64,000 nucleotides of DNA from Taeniopygia guttata (taxonomy: Eukaryota; Chordata; Aves; Passeriformes; Estrildidae). Position 1 is the stretch's first letter. Every line of letters begins with the position of its first letter. Shown one piece after another: positions 9,964 to 23,095 of the stretch. A program made the position numbers and the translations under genes. Under the pieces are notes generated by a model. The model saw only the letters and a program-made list of their open reading frames with translations, did not search any database and was not told where the DNA came from. The stretch covers positions 10,866,001 to 10,930,000 of the forward strand of contig NC_133030.1 in NCBI RefSeq assembly GCF_048771995.1, read 5' to 3'.

Positions 9964-12900
9964 CTGCAGCACCGAGACAGAGAGACAGACACAGGGGCTG
10001 GGGCTGCGCTCCGGCCCCGCACAGCCCCCCCCGGCCCCGCACGTCCCACCCCGGCGCTGACCTCCCATCCCCGCCGCGCTCCCCCCGCGCCCCGGCCGGC
10101 GGGGCCGCTCCCGCGGCGGGCGGGGGGCGGCGGCCGCGGCCGCCACCGCGGCTCCGCCACCGGCGCTCAGCGGCTCCGCGCGGGCAGCTCCGCACACGCT
10201 CCGCGCCCCGGCGGCAGCGCTGCGAGCGGCGGCAGCCGCATCCCCGGGATTATTATTACTCCGTGGCTCAGCCCCGGCTCTCTGGTTTCATTTCCTTTTT
10301 CCTGATCACGATTCAAATACAATAGAAGGAAATCACACTTAAAGAGACAGCTGCCCGTTTCTTAACTGCACTCCTGGGCATTCGGCAATACAAACAGCAG
10401 CATCACGACTCGCTGGGTTCCTTAAAGAGACAGAGCGGGGCTCCCCAGAGCCAGGGCTGGGGGCTGCCGGGGCGTTCGCACGTTATTATTATTCCCTTAC
10501 TAACGCTGTCTCTGTGCGCAGGCAGGTGGGCGACCTGAGAATGATTCCAAGAGCTGGAATAAAATAAGCGCCCGGTTCCGGATTGTGCCGCCTTCTCAGC
10601 TGCACACAGGAGCGGCACTCGCCATCCCTCTCCTCGTCCTCTCCCTCTCTGACACGAACATGCACATGCCCACACGCACCCATGGGTTCGTGCGGCACTT
10701 GGAGAGCCACAGGTAAATATCCCGAACATTATTTGTCCACCCAGAGTTCAAACTGGTCAGCTCAGTTGTGTCTCATTTATAGCCGGAGTGAACATTTGAT
10801 TCCAGATACCCCCGGATTCTTGGCAAGCTCTGTAACAAATTTACACCCGGGCACCGTGTGATGCTAATGAGCTATAAAAGCCGGCGAATACCAAGTATCG
10901 ATCTGTAATTAATCCAAGACACGCCAAAGATGGGGAAAGTCTTGCCTAAATATTTCTATTTTCCCTCCCACCCTTCCTCCTCTCCATCAGCACAGCACAT
11001 CCCGGAAAGGACTGATTTACAGCGCCGGAGTGAAAACTATTGCAGCAATCCGACCCTTTGCCAGGCTCTGTGGCATTAGACGCTGGCCCTTGCTGGAGGC
11101 AGAGTTCTGGATGGGATGAACAGCTTGCCCTGTTAATTCCTTTTAAAAAAGTAAAGAAATATCTGTAATAAAGCCCCGGAGAGTAGTAGTAGCAGCAATA
11201 TTTCACTTCTATATTAATTCCCACAAGAAAACTATATTTGATGTCTATTTTTATGACTACATTCTCCTTTTTTCACCCGCTTTTTGGCAGCTGGGGATAT
11301 AATATCTGCAATACATTAATGAGCCTGATCCAAAGATTAGTAATGTCAGCAGAAGGACTGTTATTCCTTTCAAGGGACTTTGAACCCAGCTCTTGAAATT
11401 CTTTAGAGCTATTACTGAGTACTAGAACACATCTTTCTTATTCTTTAAACACATTATCTCCAATGCATTTCAAGCTATTACAACAGGACAGTCGCTCTTA
11501 TTTCTGTTGAAGGAAAAGGCTCTTTTGCTAGGTTTTCACAGACAGGACTAAATTATATTATGACTATTTAATTTCTTGCATGTTTACCCTGTGAACAGCA
11601 AAGTAAAATAAATGTAAATCTTGCCAGAAGACTGAATAGCTAAACTATTGTAAGACTTCATGAGAAAAAAAAAAATTCTGCCAGAAACTTCACTTGGCTA
11701 TAAAAATCAGAAATTTAATTAAAAGCAACTCAAAAACATGTAGAACATTAAACATGTTTTAAAAAAACCCAAGACATTTCTATGAGCTTGGATTCTCCAG
11801 TGTCTAAAGGTTTGATAAAATATAAACTCTTAAAATATAGAAGGCAAAATTTCCCTGATGATTGGGGTACTCATATTGTGATAAACTCCTGATGGAATAA
11901 TGTGAGCAATTCCGTAATGCCAGTAAATGTTCTGAACTCAGAAGCTGTGCACACACTGCAGACGTGCTGGCCTCCTGCCCCTCTTCTATTTATTTTCCCA
12001 AAATTCACAGGAAATTAATTTATTTAAGACCTCTATGCCTTTGTGTATCTAAAAGAGTTCAAAAGCTTTGGTGAGGGACAAAAGCATCAACATTGGCACA
12101 TAAGGAATTACTTAATTCTTTAGAAAAGCAACATCAAAATGAGGACTTACAATACACGGTGACCAGCGATTATTGAGAAAAAATAATTTTTAAGGTTTTA
12201 TAATTCCTTGCTTTGCTCAAACCACCTCAGGTCTGGCAGATAATGAGATATTTCTCATATTCATAGTTGAGCATGTGCACTGATGGACAGACCAGGAACA
12301 TTCCCTGCATTGCCAGATCAGTCCCTTCACCTGCAGAAAAGCTTTTCTGCATAAAAACAGTGGAATAATGTGCAATATTGAAGCTGAAGAGGACAATTTG
12401 TATGTGTTTGACTTTTTCAGTCAGATCAAGAACAAACTTTCCCAGATGAAGTCAGATCTTTAAGCACAGAACTCATGATAGTACTGGGATAACTCCATAG
12501 GCCTGCAAGTACCATCTGTCTCCTCATCTAAAGTAATTTAAATTAAAACTGAGATTATTTCTTGTTTTCTCTCAATCCTGTGAAGGAGAGATGACAAGCA
12601 AAGTCGTAAGCAAAGGAAAGTGAAAAAAAAAGCTGGACTTGCAGCAAAAAGCTCAGCAAGAAGGTCCTCAGAATGCTGACCAAGAACTGCATCTTCAAAT
12701 ACATCTGAGGAACAAAGCCATACACCTTTTTGGGACAATTCCATTTTCATTTATTTGGTTTATATATAATAAACTCTTGCTCTGGACAGTGACATTTGGC
12801 CTTTCCATCTGAGGACTTTTTGTCCCAGCAGAACAGATGACCAGCAATCAAGAAGGGCTTCTTTTTCTTCACCTTGAGCAAGTCCCTTAATACCACTTTG

Positions 12901-14064
12901 CCTCAATTTTCCCATCTGCAAATGTTTACTTTCCTCAGCAGAATTGGCTGTTGATTTACTTTTGCCTCCTGCTGAATAACGTTCCCAAACACAAAGCGTT
13001 ATTCAGCGCTGGAATTGGTGGTGCCGACATTTCCTGCCCAGGCACAAAAAGACCAGCACTATTTTTAGTGAGGGCTTTTCTTTCCATTGTTTCTTTCTTT
13101 GTGAAGCTGCATTTTCCAGTGCTCTTTAATGTGGCTTTTTGTGTGTGCATGTGTGTTCATTGATTGGAAATCCTGAGGCATGAGTTTTGGTTTCAATTAA
13201 TTTTATTAATAAAGATCACGCTATAGACTAATTATTGGAGCATGGCTGGGGTCAAATGTGCTGTTAGAGACTACATTTAGCATTTGGGTCTTGGAATAAT
13301 GTGCCATGAGTAAGTCAGCTGGACTTTTCTGGATGTTTCTCAATAAGAATATAATGTAAAGCTGCATCATTTCTGTGAATGGTGTAATCTAAAGGAATAG
13401 TTCAATGTGTCTTTTCCAAAGAAACATCCTCTCTTGCACTCAGGGAGTATTTTCAGCTTGGTTTTGGAAGGCCAATCCTCAGGTTGTTCCTACCTTTATT
13501 CCTTTGGTGTATCCCAGCTTTATCCCCCTCTATAGCTTATGGATACTATTGAGCTATTTCAGGTCACCCTCATTTAGAAAAGTCTGTGTTCAGTAAGATT
13601 AGCTTTGCTGCCCTCAATAGCCAGTAATGCTGGTTGCCTAAAAATGCAGTTTATGAAGATTGAAGTCTCTGCATAGATGGAAGAATTAAATCTCAGTGAC
13701 GGTGGCCTAGATTCTCTGTTAATGCTTCTGTGGGAGGAAAAAGTCAAGACTGTGACTAAAGATGAGCAATTAACAGGAAAGGTGGCAAAAAGGAATCAGG
13801 ACTTCTGTAATTCAGGCTGTCTACTGCTGCTGAACCACCATTTGGTGATAGAATTACTGCTCCACTCCAATCCACCTTTTTGCAAGACTCCTCCTCTTTC
13901 CCACCACACACTGGACTGAAGCCTTGACCTGCCAGCCCCTGAGATGAGGCTCTGAAGTAATGGAATTTTGGGTTGGTTTGGGTTTTCTGAACCTAAATTT
14001 GACACCACAGAAGGAGAACCTTGATCTCTCTTAAAGAACAGAATATTTGGGGAGGAATTTGGAG

Positions 14065-14130
14065 GCTGGAACTGGGTGATCTCTAAGGTCCCTTCCAAGC
14101 CAAACTGTTCTGTGATTCCATGATTCTGTA
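14065..14130 (+). mobile_element. CR1 LINE 3'-end fragment
   Basis: Sense CR1 tail: aaggtcccttccaagccaaa followed by the octamer-type tail ctgtgattccatgattctg. Confidence 0.9.
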
Positions 14131-14276
14131 TAAACCAGCTGCTGCCAAGGAGGTGGGACTGTGCCACTGGAGAACCAATGCTATCAATATATGATGAGTA
14201 TAATGAGTATCAATAGTTACTCGTGTCACCACAGTGTCATATTAATGGCATGAAGGGCACCACATAATTCAAAGAC

Positions 14277-14299
14277 AAAAAAAAAAAAAAAAAAAAAAA
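14277..14299. repeat. Poly(A) run of 23
   Basis: Uninterrupted A homopolymer on the plus strand; no SINE body was recognised next to it. Confidence 0.95.
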
Positions 14300-14742
14300 T
14301 TATTCCCTTTTCATGAACTTGGGAATTTTGAACTTTGGGAACTAGTTCCGTTCTAGTCTGTGTGCTCTCCACAAGTGCTGCTTTGATTTTATTGGGGTTT
14401 TTTTTCATATCAATTCCTCCTCATCATTCTTCTAATTAGCACATTTTCTAACCTCCCTGAGGACAGAGGTGCATAGAGAGGATAAGGAGCTGTCACTGAG
14501 TGATGACCACATGACTGACTTGATCATACTTTGGAGGCTTTTGGTGAAGTGTGACTCAGAGAACTTACAGACTTCTGACCAAGGACACACTTCTCTTTTT
14601 GGGGCTCAACCCTTCCTTTGAACTGGAAGACAACAAACCAGAACAATAAAAACCACACTCAGGGTGAGGTTTGCCCTGGGACTGTGAGGTCCAGACGTTA
14701 GATAAGGATCCTGGTGCACACAGAGGTCTGGGCAGTTACAAA

Positions 14743-14775
14743 GTTTTGTTTTGTTTTGCTTTGCTTTGCCTTATT
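14743..14775. repeat. (TTTTG)n-like short repeat
   Basis: Tandem ttttg units grading into tttgc units. Confidence 0.85.
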
Positions 14776-15830
14776 TTCTCCCACAAGCAGCAAAGATGAG
14801 AGAAATAAAACCACCCAGCCCAGCAACTGTGGTTATAGCCCAGAGAAATCTTCAACTACAGATCACATCAGGGATGATGAAAAGTTAGTTACAGGCAGTC
14901 AGATGAAGGGATATTTCACTGCAAAAACGTGAAAGGTCCCCCTCCCCATTTCCTCCCTCTTTTATTGATTTCTCTTGCTGCCTTGCACGCAAGCCAGATC
15001 CAATTACTCTGTCATGGTTTTCATAAGGCTACTGCTCTACAGTACAGTCCTTTCAAGTAATTCCCTCTTTTTCCATGGTAAATACTCTCTCCTATGCTGG
15101 TGCATGGGAATGACCCCAGTAGGGCACTGGGGAGAGTTTTGACTTTGGCATTAAACATCTCATCCCAACCCATTCATGTCAAGGGAGAGACCCACAAATA
15201 CTTCCAGTTTAGAAAATAAACGGTGACTTGGGAATGCAATTCCCTCAGGGAAAATTTCAGAAGGAGTCATAGACAACCAGAGACTGTAGCTCAGGCTCTC
15301 CTGTGTATATATATAGACACAGATATGTGGATATATTTATATATTTATGGGTTGGGGTTTTTTTACACATTTCTCTGTAGTATGTATATAATTACGCATT
15401 TGTGAGCACAGAGACACTTGCAGACTTGCAGGTCTTCATCTTGGGCTCCTTTCCAAGCTGTTTCCCAACTAAATGCATTTTTCTAGATTACAGGCTCTAG
15501 TCAACACACTCCTTCATGTTACCACCAGGTAGATTCAATAACCTTGGCACTAACCAGCAATATTGCCAGGAAATCTGACATCATTCCAGGAAGCCATCTA
15601 TCTTCTTGTTCCCCCATGGAACATTGTTATTTCTGCTCTTAATTCCTTCTAGGGTTGAACATGCAATAAAGAAATATTCCCTAATTAAATGTATTAGGAG
15701 GTGGATTTAATGAGGAAGTCTGGTGTCACCTAGTTCACATGGGCCAGGGAAACAGCGAGAGCTGCTGAGTGGCTGCCCCATCCCATTGGAAAAGCAAATC
15801 CCTAAGAATACATGGCCTGGGGACAGTGGA

Positions 15831-15905
15831 ATCATAGAATCATGGAGTGATTTGGCTTGGAAGGGACCTCAAAGGGCCATCTCGTTCCAACTCCCCTGCC
15901 GTGCA
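15831..15905 (-). mobile_element. CR1 LINE 3'-end fragment
   Basis: Antisense tail: atcatagaatcatggagtga then tttggcttggaagggacctc. Confidence 0.9.
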
Positions 15906-17832
15906 CAATAAGGTGCTGACACTTAATGTGCAAGCACTGTGGACCTTTGGAGAAAAAACAGCCAGAAGAAAAACAAACAGCTCGATTCACTAGTGTTCCA
16001 GCAGTCCAATTAAAGCTGCAGCGCAGAGGAGCCACGCTCACCTCAGCTTGCAATATCAGCGCTCGCTTTCCTGCGTTCCCTGTGGAAATTCATCCAACAC
16101 GTCTCACGCCCTGAGTCTGCCCAAGTTTCGTCCACAGACCTATGTGCTGGACCACTTCACATCCCCTAATTCCCTTCCTTCACTGGCCTACCTTCTGCTG
16201 ACGAAATTTCATCTCTTGGGAATGCCTGATGCATCCTTTAAATTCCTTCTAATTTTTTTCCTACCTAACAAGGCTCTGTCCCAAGCATACTAGCCACCTA
16301 ATTACTAACCTTGACCTTGGGGAAAAAAAAAAGCAGCAGCATAGTACATTTAATAACAACCCCAGTGAGCTGAGACGGCTTTACAATTATGTTGCATAAT
16401 GTAGTCATGAGGAGAGGGTTACCAGGGAGATAATGGTAAACATCAGCCTTAATTCTGTCTGAAAAATAATTGGAGTGGTCTCCCTTTGTGGCTGGGGGAG
16501 AGGAGAAAATTGGATGGGTACATTTCCAGTTACTGCAGACGTTAGTGGAACAGGCTGCACTCCACCACTGAGGGAATTATTAGCTGCCTCTGGATGCCAT
16601 GGGTATGAGTTGTCTGGCTCCCTCCCCACACACACAAGTCTGTGAAGAAGTGTCATTTCAGGGAGAAAAGATCATTGGTTCCAGCACAACTGGGGTCTCT
16701 CCATGTTGTTAGTGCATCTCTTCACAGTGACCCTATCCCAATCATGTTTGTTGGAACGTTCATCAATCCTGAGACATTTTTTAAAATAGACAGTCTCTGT
16801 GAAGTCCTCTTGCTGTGAAATCCTCACACCTCTTCTCTCTGCACCAGTCACCTCAGGAACCCCAGGCCCCTGGCTCCAGTCACCTCTGGAGCACCTGCAC
16901 AGCTGCCAGCAGTGCCATGTCCCTGCTCTGGCAGGACGTGGGGAGGGCAGGGGTGTGCCAAAGCAGGAGAGCTGGGATGCTGAGTGGTTTGCTGGCAGAG
17001 CACCCTGTCCTGTCCCACCCTATCTGGCCACCACCATCCACCCACTGCTGAGCTTTCTTCTCTCATGTACAGGCCAGGTGACACTGGGCCACTTCAGGTG
17101 GGAATAAGCCCAGAAGAAGAAAAATATCAGCTTTGGAGTGCAGCCTTCCCTGGAGCTCTCCTTTCTGATTTCTAAGCCCCTTTGGGGACCTTTTCACAGA
17201 TGTCCCCACCCAGAAATCATCAGGAACAACTACAAAGCCTTGGGAAGACTGGACATGCTTCCCTGCATTTTCTGTCTGAGCCAGAGCCTGCACCTGAGGC
17301 CAGGTGCCTCTCACCCTGCCTGTGCTACAGCTCTCTCCCAGATATTTTAGGCAGCGCGTCCATCAGCCTTTATTTATACTTAGAGCAAGCATTTAATTCC
17401 AAAACCACAGGGGCTGAGTGCTCTCAGATTAATTTGTGGTTTCAATTCCCCTTTGACTGAGCTGTAGAGTCACCTAAGCACTGTGACAGGTAGGTGCAGC
17501 AGCTCCTATCACACACTCCTTATCAGCCAGCCTTCCAGCGATGTCTAAAGGTGGAATTATTCAGCATCCCCTATTAATATTTAAGTGAAGGCAGTGTTAC
17601 ACAGCTGCCTGTGTTTTTCAGCTCCTGTCAGCTCTGGTGCTGCTTTGCAGTGGATTTGGAGGAGCAGGGGCTAGCATAGGAGGTCCTGTCTGCTGGATCC
17701 CAGCAGTGCAGTGGGCAGCACTGGGAGCTCTGGGGTATGGAGCAAGAGAATCAGGACCAGTGGGCAAACCCATGGTGGGCAAATGGGTTCCAGTGCTTGC
17801 GGCTCTCACACCTCCCACCTTCTGTGGTGTGA

Positions 17833-17880
17833 ACGAGATGGTCTTTAATGTCCCTCCCAATCTAAACCATTCTATGATTT
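17833..17880 (+). mobile_element. CR1 LINE 3'-end fragment
   Basis: Short sense tail: gatggtctttaatgtccctc followed by aaaccattctatgatt. Confidence 0.8.
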
Positions 17881-18992
17881 TCTGGAGCTCGAAGACACAG
17901 ACAGCTCATTTTGGCAGAGCCGCCAGGCCAACCTTTCCTGATTGCACTCGAGCAATGTGTTCCCTGCTGGAGCTTTCCAGCAGCACAGCCAAGCTCGGCT
18001 CTGCTGGCTGCGAGACCCCAGCCCCGCCGGGCTCGGAGCGCATCCAGCGCTGCCGCGCTCCCCCCTCAGCTCCTCGCAGATCTCTCTTGATGTCAAGCCA
18101 CACTTGTTGGCACAAACACATCCTTTAGAGCTGCTTTCTACTACCCAATTAGAAGGCTGTCAGCAGCACGGCCATCACTCCTCCTGCAGCTTCTGACAAG
18201 CCTGGACACCGCTATGCTGCTGCTGAAGATTAAAGGAGTCTGTCCTTTGTGTTACCCAGCGGCTGTGTGCTGGCCAGAAACTAATTCCCCTTGCCAATAG
18301 ATGTGCATGTGGAACAGCTAATGGGCTCTGCAAGCCTGTCTCCTTTCCCTGGGAAGAAGAACACATGCACTAAAAACCTGAGTTGTTTAAAACCCATTAC
18401 CCCCACCAAGCCGAGAGCGAGTTGCCATTCCTGAGAGCTGGGGACTCGTGGGGGTGGAGGTGTTCTCAGTAGTTACAACAGTTCAGGAATTCTCAATTCT
18501 TTTTAATGATTCATTTAGTGGCTCCACACATCCTCTGAGACTGAGAAATGGGTGGGTGATGCTCTCACCTCCAGACTGCTGGCTCAGAGCTGCTCTGCGC
18601 TCTTTGGTGTGAAATGGGTTGAGTGACAATCCCGTACATTAACTTTACCACCCAACATAAAGATTACTGGGTAGTACAAAAGAAATGTTGCTTTAATCTC
18701 CTGCAGCAGCACAGAGGAGATCGGATTTGTCAGGTGCTGGCAGCAGGAGTGATGGTTTGGTGGGGAACCTGGCCTCAACAGCATCCCAGGATGCATCTGA
18801 GGCTGCACTTGGCCCATTAACTTCCAAATTCTGGCTGCATTACCTGACTGATGGAATATGTAGAGCTGAAACACAACTAAAATAATTGATCACCCTTAAA
18901 TCCCATCAAACTCCCCAAGAAGTGGAAAAAGCATAAACAGAGTACTCGTAGCCCATAAATTCATTTAGCATCAGATAAAGTCCACCTACTTC

Positions 18993-19065
18993 CACTGGTG
19001 TAAAGCTGGAGTAATTCCACTGAAGTATAATAAGGTCAGTGGAGTTGACTAGCATTAAACTGGCA
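18993..19065. repeat. Imperfect palindrome, old interspersed repeat-like
   Basis: Left arm 18993-19026 (cactggtgtaaagctggagt...) and right arm 19032-19065 pair as an imperfect inverted repeat, roughly 22 of 32 positions. The motif pair resembles a palindromic repeat common in reptile and bird genomes. Family not named. Confidence 0.5.
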
Positions 19066-19584
19066 TCGTTGAAAATAATTTTTTAGCTATAAAGAATGAA
19101 AGATAAATGTTCTTTGAATTCCTGACCCCACTGTGAAAATGAAATACATGATGTGGGAACTCTTTGAAACTGATAGAAATGTCTCGGTCTCAGATCTCCC
19201 TCCGTTAATCAAAACAAGGCACTGTAATCAGCCCCAATTCTGGGTCTATCTGTAAGGAACAAAGTGAGCTCAGAGAATTAAATCATTTAACACATTATTT
19301 CCTTCCTCATTTCAGCGCCGATTGAGCTTCTTGCACAATTTCTGCCCCTCCTGCTGCTGCAGGGCAGGACAGTCCCCAGCATCCTGGTTGACTGGAGGGA
19401 TTTCTGTTTTGAGAACTTCTCCTTCAGACTCAGAGATGTCTTCTTGGTCTTCCCAAGCTCTGATTTCCCATTTTCTTTACTACCTGCTGAGTAGGAAACT
19501 TAGAACAGACCTAAATGGGAATATTTGCCTGTGCTATTGCACTGCCCCAGCAAAATCCTGACTGTTCAGCCACAGCTTAGCTCT

Positions 19585-19770
19585 TGGAATAATTTAGGCT
19601 GGAAAAACCCTCTAAGACTATTCTCCCAGCACTGCCAAGGCCACCTCTAAACTGTGTCCCCAAGTGCCACATGCACACAGCTTCTAAATCCCTCCAGGGA
19701 CAGGAACTCCAGCCCTGCCCTGGGCAGCCTGTTCTTGAGCATCTTCTCAAGGAGTTTCTTGCTGCCTTCC
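19585..19770 (-). mobile_element. Diverged CR1 LINE fragment
   Basis: Antisense CR1 of an older subfamily: the cttctaaatccctccaggga block, then ctgggcagcctgttct and ggagtttcttgctgcc. Confidence 0.75.
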
Positions 19771-20520
19771 TCAGGTGAAACATAATCCAGTGGTGTTCCC
19801 CACAGCAGGGAGGGCAGACCTGACAGGATTTAAACTTCTTCTAAGCTTATGTTTGGGGAAAGGCTGAATAATGATCTTTTTTTAAAAAAAGATAGCACAA
19901 GTAGGATTGCCAGACTCTTAGAACAACATTCTCTACACTGAATTGATAAACCTTGCTTGGGGTTTTTTTAGATTTTAGATTTGTTCTATGGATTTTTAGT
20001 TTCAATCTAAGAAGATTTTTATCAATTGTTCAGAGAATATTCTAAAGACATTGCTTTCATTTTACATAAGAGGAAATGCAATAATTGCATAACCAGTGGC
20101 CTGGGCAGGGGAAAAGTATTTTCCAGGTGGGATTAGTGCCCTAATATTGCACTGGCAATATGAACAATAGCATGGTTTGCAATCTCAGCAACATTTTCTG
20201 TGTTTTCTTCCCACCGCCCTGTGGCTCTTTTAGAATGAAAGACCATTCTTGTAGAAGTAATGGCTATTCAAGTCATTATAGATCCATGGAAAAGATATAT
20301 TTAATTTGAAAGGTGGGATTGGCTTTGCTTCCAGAGGGGAGTGTCCACTAAGGTCCTACAGGTGCATTCTGCACTATTGCTTTTCTTTGACGTGTTGAAA
20401 GTTTTTATCAGGCTTTGTCCAGTAATTGATTTTTCCCTCCCACTGTTTCACAGCTGTCTGTGTTTTTGAGAAGTCACCAAAACAATTTCTGGCCAGACAG
20501 AAATCACCCTTCTCAGGAAA

Positions 20521-20593
20521 ACTTGGGTGGTTGGACTTGATAATCCTAAAGGTCTCTTCCAACCTAGCTGATTCTGTGATTTTTTTGATTCTA
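20521..20593 (+). mobile_element. CR1 LINE 3'-end fragment
   Basis: Sense tail: ggttggacttgataatccta, then ggtctcttccaacctagctg and attctgtgat. Confidence 0.88.
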
Positions 20594-20933
20594 AAGGCAC
20601 CCACTGTAGCTTTCTAACTATTTCTATTTCCAATAGATTTCCTGTTAGCCCTGCCTACAGGAAATAAGTGCCCAGTAAATAGACACTGCCTCTTAACTAA
20701 AGCACTTTGCATTCCACGGCTGGGAACAAGCCATGGTGCTCATTTGACAACTCACTTCCTCCCCGGTGTCGTTTGGGGAAAGTGTCAAGGAGAAAAACTG
20801 TCAGGGAGGGAAATAAGAATAAAAGATGGGTGCTGGGCTAGCGGGGTTTCCTGCAGAGCTGCCTGTGCACAGATGGCTTCCTGCGATAGCTCCTCCTGCC
20901 ACCACGGTCCCCCCAGCACCTACATGGTCAGCC

Positions 20934-21124
20934 TGGAGAAGAGAAGGCTCTGGGAACACCTTAGAGCCTCCCAGTGCCTAAAGGGAATCCAGGAATGCTG
21001 GACTTTGGACAAGGCCTGGAGGGACAGGATAAGCAGAGTTAGGCGGGATACTGGGCAGAAATCCTTCCCTGAGTGGGTGCTGAGGCCCTGGCACAGGTTG
21101 CCCAGGGAAGGGTGTAGATGCCAA
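20934..21124 (+). mobile_element. CR1 LINE fragment lacking the 3' tail
   Basis: Sense CR1 from agaagagaaggctctgggaa through ccctggcacaggttgccc, stopping before the terminal tail. It lies 340 bp after a separate CR1 3' end. Confidence 0.88.
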
Positions 21125-21301
21125 GTGGGTGGGCCCAGAAACAAAAATTTGGATGCTTAGATAGCTCATGAGTAAGTTCATATCTTGCAAGTCTTTCCTT
21201 TTTAAAGGATTCGTGAGCTTACAGATTTACAGCAATATTGGAAATAAAAGAGAATGTCTGACCAAAATCAGCAGCAGCAGTCAGCTGATCTCGAGATGTT
21301 C

Positions 21302-21402
21302 TTAGAATCCTGGAATGGTTTGGGTTGGAAAGGACCTTCAAGTCCATCTCATCCCAACCCTCTGCTAGGGACAGGGACACCTTCCATAGCCCAGGTTGCT
21401 GG
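21302..21402 (-). mobile_element. CR1 LINE 3' fragment
   Basis: Antisense: tggaatggtttgggttggaa, then cagggacaccttccatag and ccaggttgct. Confidence 0.92.
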
Positions 21403-22809
21403 TGAACGTCTGACAGGACCACTATTTACCAAAACTGTTTCAGCTCTAGTAAGTTTGGGGGGCTATGAAATTACTTCCTAGGTCTGTGTGGGCAAAGTTT
21501 AGTTCCTAGGCTGGAAAAGTTTAGTTGTTCTCTCAGTTACTCCTCTGGTTAACTTGGCCATAGAATTTATCTTGATTTTCCTTCAGCAAGTGCATGTTCC
21601 ACTGACTTTGGGACAAACACAGTGGTGTGTAATGAAAAGTTTGAAAGCTAATCTAAAACCAGGAAATCAACCTTGATTTTCATGGCGGGGAAAAAAAAGC
21701 TGCAGTCTTGCTGGGTATGGCTCCATCAAAGAATCTTGCATTCTTTATGAAAGCCTGATTTTTCTTCATTCCAAAGCATGAGTGATTGCACGATTGATTG
21801 AGATACGGTGAGACAGACACACATCTACCAGGGACAACCTCTCCCAGCTTCCTTGGCCAACATTTACCTCAATGACCTCTTGCCTGTACTGGCTCATATC
21901 TCACCCAGCTTACCAAAACCTTGGGGCAGCTGGAATTTCCAGCAGATATCACTAAGCACACATTTATAATGAATCATAACACTCGTTTTTTCACTTCCTT
22001 TCCCTGAAATTTTTTTAGTTTTCTAACAAGCTGCTGGTTTCCCTTTAATTACACAGACAAACCCCCACCTCCAACACCCACACTGGACTCTTTTACAACC
22101 ACAATATTTATTGCTAACTGACCCATGGAACTTATTCAGCATATAACTCTCTTTTTTTTTCCTTTTTGACCACAATCCATTTCCCCCCACGTGCATGTTT
22201 CTCTGGCTCCCTGTATCTCATCCCATCCCATTAGCTCTCAGTGCTGAATAGCCTGTTCCAGGACATCAAACTTTAATTTAAACAAAAGATGATCAATAAG
22301 CTTAGCAAATTGCCTATGGCAACATCAGCAGTTTGAATCAAAGAGTTTTATAGGTAATTCAAAAGGCATCCTCAGTCACCCCCACCATGTGGTAGGTACC
22401 TATTGCTTGCTTTGCTAAGAACATCTCAGTTGGCTGAACACGAGGAAGAAGAGCTTCTCCTCCACAGCTGAGCTGGGAAATGGCTCAGAGCATCAATTCT
22501 GGAGGCTTTTGAAAGTTGTGTTTTGAAACCACGAAAGACAGGGCATCTCAGGAGGGGAAATAAAAGCCTAACTCACAAGACTTGTTAAAAAACCCTGACA
22601 AATCAGAGCCTAGAATCAATAAGAGCACTAAAGAAACAGAGATGTAAAAGGAAAACACACACACTCATCAGTCCAACTCTCCTCTGTGGTGTTGGGGCTT
22701 GGGAGCACCATGTGTTCACCTGAGGGAGGAGAAACCATCATTTAATCTTTTCCTAAAATCTCTGCAGTTTGATTTCCAGACATGTGGGCAACCTTTGGTC
22801 TGACACCTG

Positions 22810-23095
22810 GAATCACAGAATTAAAGACCATGATCTTGAAGATCATCTCATTCCAACCTCCCTGCCATGGGACACTTTCTACTATCCCAAATTGCTCCAA
22901 GCCCTGTCCAACCTGGCCTTGAACACTTCCTAGGATGGGGAAACCACAGCTTTTCTGGGCATCCTGTACCAGGGCCTCACCATCCTCACAGGAGTTTCTT
23001 CCTCACCCTCTCTCATTTTAAAACCATTCCCCCTTCTCCCATCACTCCACGACCTTGGAAAACAACATTATCTTCTTCAGGATCCTTGAAATCTT
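22810..23095 (-). mobile_element. CR1 LINE 3' fragment, about 285 bp
   Basis: Antisense: aatcacagaattaaagacca, the ctccaagccctgtccaacct and ccagggcctcaccatcctca blocks, then ttaaaaccattcccccttct. Confidence 0.93.

Larger units (their letters stand above)
9480..10260 (-). promoter_or_regulatory. LMO2: CpG island at LMO2 start exon (proximal promoter region)
   Basis: Very GC- and CpG-rich block covering the LMO2 start exon and about 300 bp upstream of its acceptor, ending sharply near 10260 in AT-rich sequence. Family knowledge says LMO2 has a proximal promoter next to the start-codon exon driven by ETS factors. Here tandem AGGAAA-type ETS cores lie just upstream at 10291-10303 (minus) with another at 10327-10332 (plus). 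No TATA box is evident in minus orientation. Long ORFs in this block on both strands are composition artefacts. Confidence 0.65.

Noticed and set aside
9336-10325. Overlapping ORFs of up to 274 codons on both strands at the LMO2 CpG island
   Set aside because: Stop-poor GC-rich DNA. Only the MSSAIER frame joins to a real gene; the rest are Pro/Arg/Gly-rich shadows.
10872-10880. TATAAAAG on the plus strand upstream of LMO2
   Set aside because: It points away from LMO2 and no exon or gene follows it on the plus strand.
20744-21160. 138-codon ORF
   Set aside because: Most of it is a CR1 LINE 3' fragment, which is non-coding in this part.
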